A stretch of 33,318 nt of DNA from the NCBI GenBank assembly GCA_022822865.1, contig JAJDYJ010000101.1:1-33318 (forward strand), given 5' to 3'. A program made the translations under genes and the position numbers. The stretch comes from Pseudomonadales bacterium (GTDB lineage: Bacteria; Pseudomonadota; Gammaproteobacteria; Pseudomonadales; Pseudohongiellaceae). The notes beneath the pieces were generated by a model. The model made no database searches. It had not been told where the DNA came from and saw nothing but the letters and a program-made list of their open reading frames with translations. Positions 30,083-33,318 of the stretch are shown here, in pieces; the first letter of the stretch is position 1, and the number at the start of each line of letters is the position of its first letter.

Positions 30083-31339
30083 TTAGCCCCAGGTTTCCAA
30101 TTTCTTTTCGGCCAATACGCGATCCAGGCGTGCATATCGCGGCATGCCGTCCTTGTAGGGCGGATAGTCCTCGCCACGAATCAACGGCGCGAAATAGGCG
30201 CGGGCGTCGTCGGTGATGTGAAAACCATCGTCCGTTATATAAGACGGCGGCATCTTTTTCTCCACGTTGGCGACGTCCGCCAGGGCCGCCTCGCCGATGC
30301 TCCAGGAATACTCCCCGCCTTCGCCGCGCACGATCGCCGGCATGACGGCATTCTTTCCGGCCATGGCGAATTCCACCGCCGCCCTGCCTACCGCGTAGGC
30401 CTGCTCCACATCGGTCTTTGATGCAATATGGCGCGCGGCGCGTTGCAGATAGTCGGCCACCGCCCAATGATACTTGTAGCCATGTTCCTGTTTGACCATG
30501 TCGGCGATCATCGGCGCCACGCCGCCTAGCTGGGCGTGGCCGAAAGCGTCGGTTCCGCCTGCTTCCGAAAGAAATCGCCCGTCCGGCCCCTTCACGCCTT
30601 CCGAAACCACGATCGCGCAATAGCCGTACTCGTTTACGCAGTCCTTCACTCGCGCCAGGAACTTCTCCCGGTCGAAAGTGACTTCGGGGAAGAGGATGAC
30701 ATGCGGCGGTTCGCCCTCGTTTTCGCTCGCCAGGCCCGCGGCGCCGGCGATCCAGCCGGCGTGGCGCCCCATTACTTCCATGACGAACACCTTGGTCGAG
30801 GATTCGCACATGGAGGCGACGTCGAGGCCCGCTTCGCGGATCGACACGGCGACGTATTTCGCCACCGAACCGAAACCCGGGCAGTTGTCGGTGACCGGCA
30901 GATCGTTATCGACCGTCTTCGGCACGCCGATGCAGGTAATGGGAAATTCCCGTTCGATGCTCAATTGCGCGATCTTGTTCGCCGTGTCCTGAGAATCGCC
31001 GCCGCCGTTGTAGAGGAAATAGCGGATGTCGTGGGCCCGGAAAACTTCCAAGAGACGGTCGTACTCGCGCGTGTTCTCGCTATAGGACTTCAGCTTGTAG
31101 CGGCAGGAACCGAAGGCGCCCGCCGGCGTGTGGCGCAAGGCGGCGATGGCTTCGGCAGACTCCTTGCCGGTATCGATCAGTTCTTCCCGGAGCGCACCGA
31201 CGATGCCGTTAAGTCCGGCGTACACCGTGCCGATGCGGTCGGGATATTGCCGCGCCGTCTCGATCACGCCGCAGGCGCTGGCATTGATGACGGCCGTGAC
31301 GCCGCCGGACTGGGCATAGAAAAGGTTGGCCTTGCTCAT
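30083..31339 (-). CDS. Pyrophosphate-dependent 6-phosphofructokinase
   Basis: A 418-aa phosphofructokinase. 'YAQSGGVTAVINAS' (8-21) opens the fold, 'YNGGGDSQDT' (110-119) holds the Asp115 typical of PPi users in place of the GGDGS of ATP enzymes, and 'PKTVDND' (140-146) has Lys141, again a PPi-type feature (ATP enzymes have PGTIDND). 'MGRHAGW' (190-196) binds fructose 6-phosphate. It therefore probably phosphorylates fructose 6-phosphate reversibly with pyrophosphate. I take the ATG at 31339 ('MSKANLFYAQSGG'), preceded by GTGGAA. It is a single gene, not linked here to other glycolytic genes. Confidence 0.92.
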   Translation of the reverse strand: MSKANLFYAQSGGVTAVINASACGVIETARQYPDRIGTVYAGLNGIVGALREELIDTGKESAEAIAALRHTPAGAFGSCRYKLKSYSENTREYDRLLEVFRAHDIRYFLYNGGGDSQDTANKIAQLSIEREFPITCIGVPKTVDNDLPVTDNCPGFGSVAKYVAVSIREAGLDVASMCESSTKVFVMEVMGRHAGWIAGAAGLASENEGEPPHVILFPEVTFDREKFLARVKDCVNEYGYCAIVVSEGVKGPDGRFLSEAGGTDAFGHAQLGGVAPMIADMVKQEHGYKYHWAVADYLQRAARHIASKTDVEQAYAVGRAAVEFAMAGKNAVMPAIVRGEGGEYSWSIGEAALADVANVEKKMPPSYITDDGFHITDDARAYFAPLIRGEDYPPYKDGMPRYARLDRVLAEKKLETWG

Positions 31340-31430
31340 GTCGATTCCACTGGTCGTTTTGGCAGGCGGCAATATGTGTCATAGAAGGGTACACGTCAAG
31401 CTCCCCGAAACCGTAGTCTCAGTCATATCG

Positions 31431-33318
31431 CTAAGCCTTGTCGAATCCGTAATGTTCACGTAGTTTCGACAAAACGGAGTCATGGTTCGCCTCAAGTTCC
31501 ACAGGTGTCCATTGATCGTTGTTTAGTACGCGTAGTGAGTTGGGGCAAGTAGTAATCCTGCTCTCAAAGTATCGTGACTTCTTCTCGACATAGTCTAGAT
31601 TGCTAAGCGATGAGTTCTTGCGTTTGGTGATCAGCACCAGATTGCCCAACCGATTAGTCCAATCCTGTCGCTGCTCTTCCGTGAAGTCCTTGAGCCACTG
31701 GCTGTCAGCCTTCGGATTCTGCGGTAGAACATGTTCCACAGTAAGGTAATTCAGCGACATGCGGTGGCTGTGGTCGGCGTACAGAAAGTCCAGTTTCAAC
31801 AGCAAGTAGCGGGTAAAGCGACGCCCGTAAACCGCTGAATCGATCGACCGATTGAAACCATCCGCATCGAAACTAAATCCGAACGATGCATCCTTGGAAT
31901 CAGTGGCATGGAACACTTCGTCAGCAGTAGTCGCCTTTTCGATCATCCTGATGATATCGTTCATTCGCTCAATTCGATTTGTCGGAGTGTATTGTGCAAT
32001 CCAGTCGGAGGAGAGTTGATTATCCAGTTGAATCAGGAAATCCAGCAGCCGCTCATAGCGAAAGCGGTCAAAGTAGCGCATCAGAGGAGGCAGCCAGTCA
32101 GTCGACGGTAAGCCCGTCAGCATAACCTTGATCAGGTTATCGAACTTGAAACTGTTGCCGGTATCGTCGTAATTGTTGCCGCCAAGCAACTGGTCATAGT
32201 GTATGAGGTATTTTTCTACCAGTTCGAATGTCTCCTTGCCTTTGGCTAACAGCGACGGCTTGATTTGGCCGGTGGACTTGTCCTTTTCTCTCGGGCGATA
32301 AATCTTGTGCTCAAACTCATCAAGCAAGTTTAGGCGCGCCTTGTCTTTCAACAGAATTGTGCGGATGTGATTAAGGAAACGATCAAAATCGTCCCCCAAT
32401 TCGCCTTCGGCTTCCTCCCACAACTTGGCGAACTTCTCTTTTTCCTTTTCGTCGGTCAGTTCTCCAAGGTTCAGCGATTTGAGGATGTCACTGTTGCGCA
32501 AAGGCACACCGCGATTATTGAGGATAGTGAACAGGCGGAAGGCATCTTGTAGGTCTTCTGTTGAGACAAAAATCATCAAGAGTTTATTTCGGATAAATCT
32601 TATGAAGTTATTCAGATTTAGCGGAATGTCTTCGTTGGTAGAATCCATTTTGCTAGAAATATCCTTACGCATTCTCATAACCGCACGCGCCATGTTCCTA
32701 ACAGATGGATCACTGGACGTATCCGAGAGCTTCTTCAACTCAGCCATCTTGTCAGTGCCACCGTCGGACTTTATGAAGTCCTCAACAAATTTTTCTACCG
32801 CTGGGCGTATGGCAAAAGCGATGCGCGTACGCTCGGGAATCTCGTCGATGTCGTCGCCTTCCTGGTATATTGACTTCTGGCAATTGGCTTTGACCATGCT
32901 GTTAACCGACAGGTCTCGAATACAGGCGAACAGCATTAGCAGCGTAGTCATGCGCTGCTGACCGTCGAGAAGGTCATTTTCATCGAACTCCTGACCCGGA
33001 GTACTGCCGGCCTTTTTGTTCTGGTAGACGAATGATCCGAGGAAATACTCTTGATGCGGCTTTTCGAGGTGCGCAAAAGACAAGTCATCCAGCAGATCGT
33101 CGATCTCATCCGAGCCCCAGATGTAGGGGCGCTGGTATTCGGGGATACGAAACCAGAGGTTAGAGAATATATCCTTGACTAGTTCTTGTCCGTAAACTCC
33201 GTTTTCTGGTCTTTTTTCGTTTGCCGATTCCGTCCGATCGGTTGTAACCGGGTATCCGGGAGGCGGTTTTTCTTCGATCCAGTGGGGGTTTGCGTCGTTT
33301 CCGGCGCGATCCGGCCCG
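31431..33318 (-). CDS. GmrSD-type DUF262/DUF1524 restriction protein (5' end beyond right edge)
   Basis: The frame is open from the stop at 31431 to the window edge, about 628 codons, with no ATG, GTG or TTG before the TTG at 33081-33083. That TTG cannot be the start, because the conserved N-terminal 'FRIPEYQRPYIW' (33117-33152) lies upstream, so the true start is probably outside. The DUF262 (GmrS) domain shows 'LLDGQQRMTT' (DGQQR at 32952-32966) and 'LFTILNNRGVPLRNSDILKS'. The C-terminal DUF1524 HNH domain (GmrD) shows 'TVEHVLPQNP' and 'NRLGNLVLITKRKNSSLSN'. Such fusions are type IV restriction enzymes that cleave modified phage DNA with NTP. Base composition is visibly lower in GC than neighbours, suggesting transfer. 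Confidence 0.9.
   Translation of the reverse strand, partial: GPDRAGNDANPHWIEEKPPPGYPVTTDRTESANEKRPENGVYGQELVKDIFSNLWFRIPEYQRPYIWGSDEIDDLLDDLSFAHLEKPHQEYFLGSFVYQNKKAGSTPGQEFDENDLLDGQQRMTTLLMLFACIRDLSVNSMVKANCQKSIYQEGDDIDEIPERTRIAFAIRPAVEKFVEDFIKSDGGTDKMAELKKLSDTSSDPSVRNMARAVMRMRKDISSKMDSTNEDIPLNLNNFIRFIRNKLLMIFVSTEDLQDAFRLFTILNNRGVPLRNSDILKSLNLGELTDEKEKEKFAKLWEEAEGELGDDFDRFLNHIRTILLKDKARLNLLDEFEHKIYRPREKDKSTGQIKPSLLAKGKETFELVEKYLIHYDQLLGGNNYDDTGNSFKFDNLIKVMLTGLPSTDWLPPLMRYFDRFRYERLLDFLIQLDNQLSSDWIAQYTPTNRIERMNDIIRMIEKATTADEVFHATDSKDASFGFSFDADGFNRSIDSAVYGRRFTRYLLLKLDFLYADHSHRMSLNYLTVEHVLPQNPKADSQWLKDFTEEQRQDWTNRLGNLVLITKRKNSSLSNLDYVEKKSRYFESRITTCPNSLRVLNNDQWTPVELEANHDSVLSKLREHYGFDKA

Noticed and set aside
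1..33318. CRISPR arrays, insertion sequences and rRNA genes
   Set aside because: I found no regularly spaced repeat series, transposase-like frame with terminal inverted repeats, or rRNA-like sequence anywhere in the window.

Overview
The window is a GC-rich, gene-dense stretch of bacterial chromosome. Ordinary housekeeping genes (pdxJ, pdxH, bcp, cobB, tesA with the ybbA/ybbP ABC pair, a PPi-type phosphofructokinase) sit beside many exported lipoproteins and hydrolases. The divergent tesA–ybbA–ybbP layout, the HupE/'transmembrane anchor' pair and the DUF6152 and DUF6351 proteins point to a proteobacterium, most likely an uncultured (marine-type) gammaproteobacterium. That assignment rests on gene content alone. 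Packing is tight: ATGA start/stop overlaps are common, and three convergent pairs share four-base stop overlaps (TTAA or CTAG). I see no rRNA, complete tRNA, CRISPR array or insertion sequence.

Layout. 1-1860: an unidentified gene end, then a promoter-driven lipoprotein/DUF6152 pair, each gene followed by a hairpin terminator. 1893-4403 (minus): a four-gene exported set with an unknown secreted protein, a cytochrome c'-like lipoprotein, a HupE/UreJ-type membrane protein and its anchor-type partner. 4509-5381 (minus): a higB-higA toxin-antitoxin pair with a palindromic operator and an overlapping ParD-like antitoxin that has no ParE. 5486-9845: a DUF6351 lipoprotein hydrolase, then (minus) an unknown small protein, a GNAT acetyltransferase, a CHRD protein and a galactose-binding-like lipoprotein. 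9977-12039 (minus): a DprE1/DprE2-like oxidase/reductase pair, divergent from an inositol-monophosphatase-family gene. 12995-16363 (minus): an HCCA-isomerase/DsbA-fold protein and, behind a strong terminator, an exported methyltransferase plus a Tat-exported lipoprotein of the linalool dehydratase/isomerase superfamily. 16499-20717: a YyaL/SPATA20-type thioredoxin-domain protein, then (minus) cobB and an anchored alpha/beta hydrolase. 20767-24045 (plus): bcp, a YbfF-like esterase, pdxJ and an MFS transporter. 24042-29467: tesA (minus), then ybbA-ybbP, a MORN-repeat protein and pdxH. 29534-29965: a possible leader peptide and a small membrane protein, followed by three back-to-back hairpins. 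30083-31339 (minus): PPi-phosphofructokinase. 31431 to the right edge (minus): a GmrSD-type DUF262/DUF1524 defence nuclease with lower GC than its neighbours, still open at the window end.

The least ordinary parts are the Tat/lipoprotein LDI-family protein with the conserved cysteine pair and its exported methyltransferase neighbour, the DprE1/E2-like pair outside actinobacteria, the composite higBA-parD operon, and the right-edge defence gene, which may mark the start of a defence island lying mostly outside the window.
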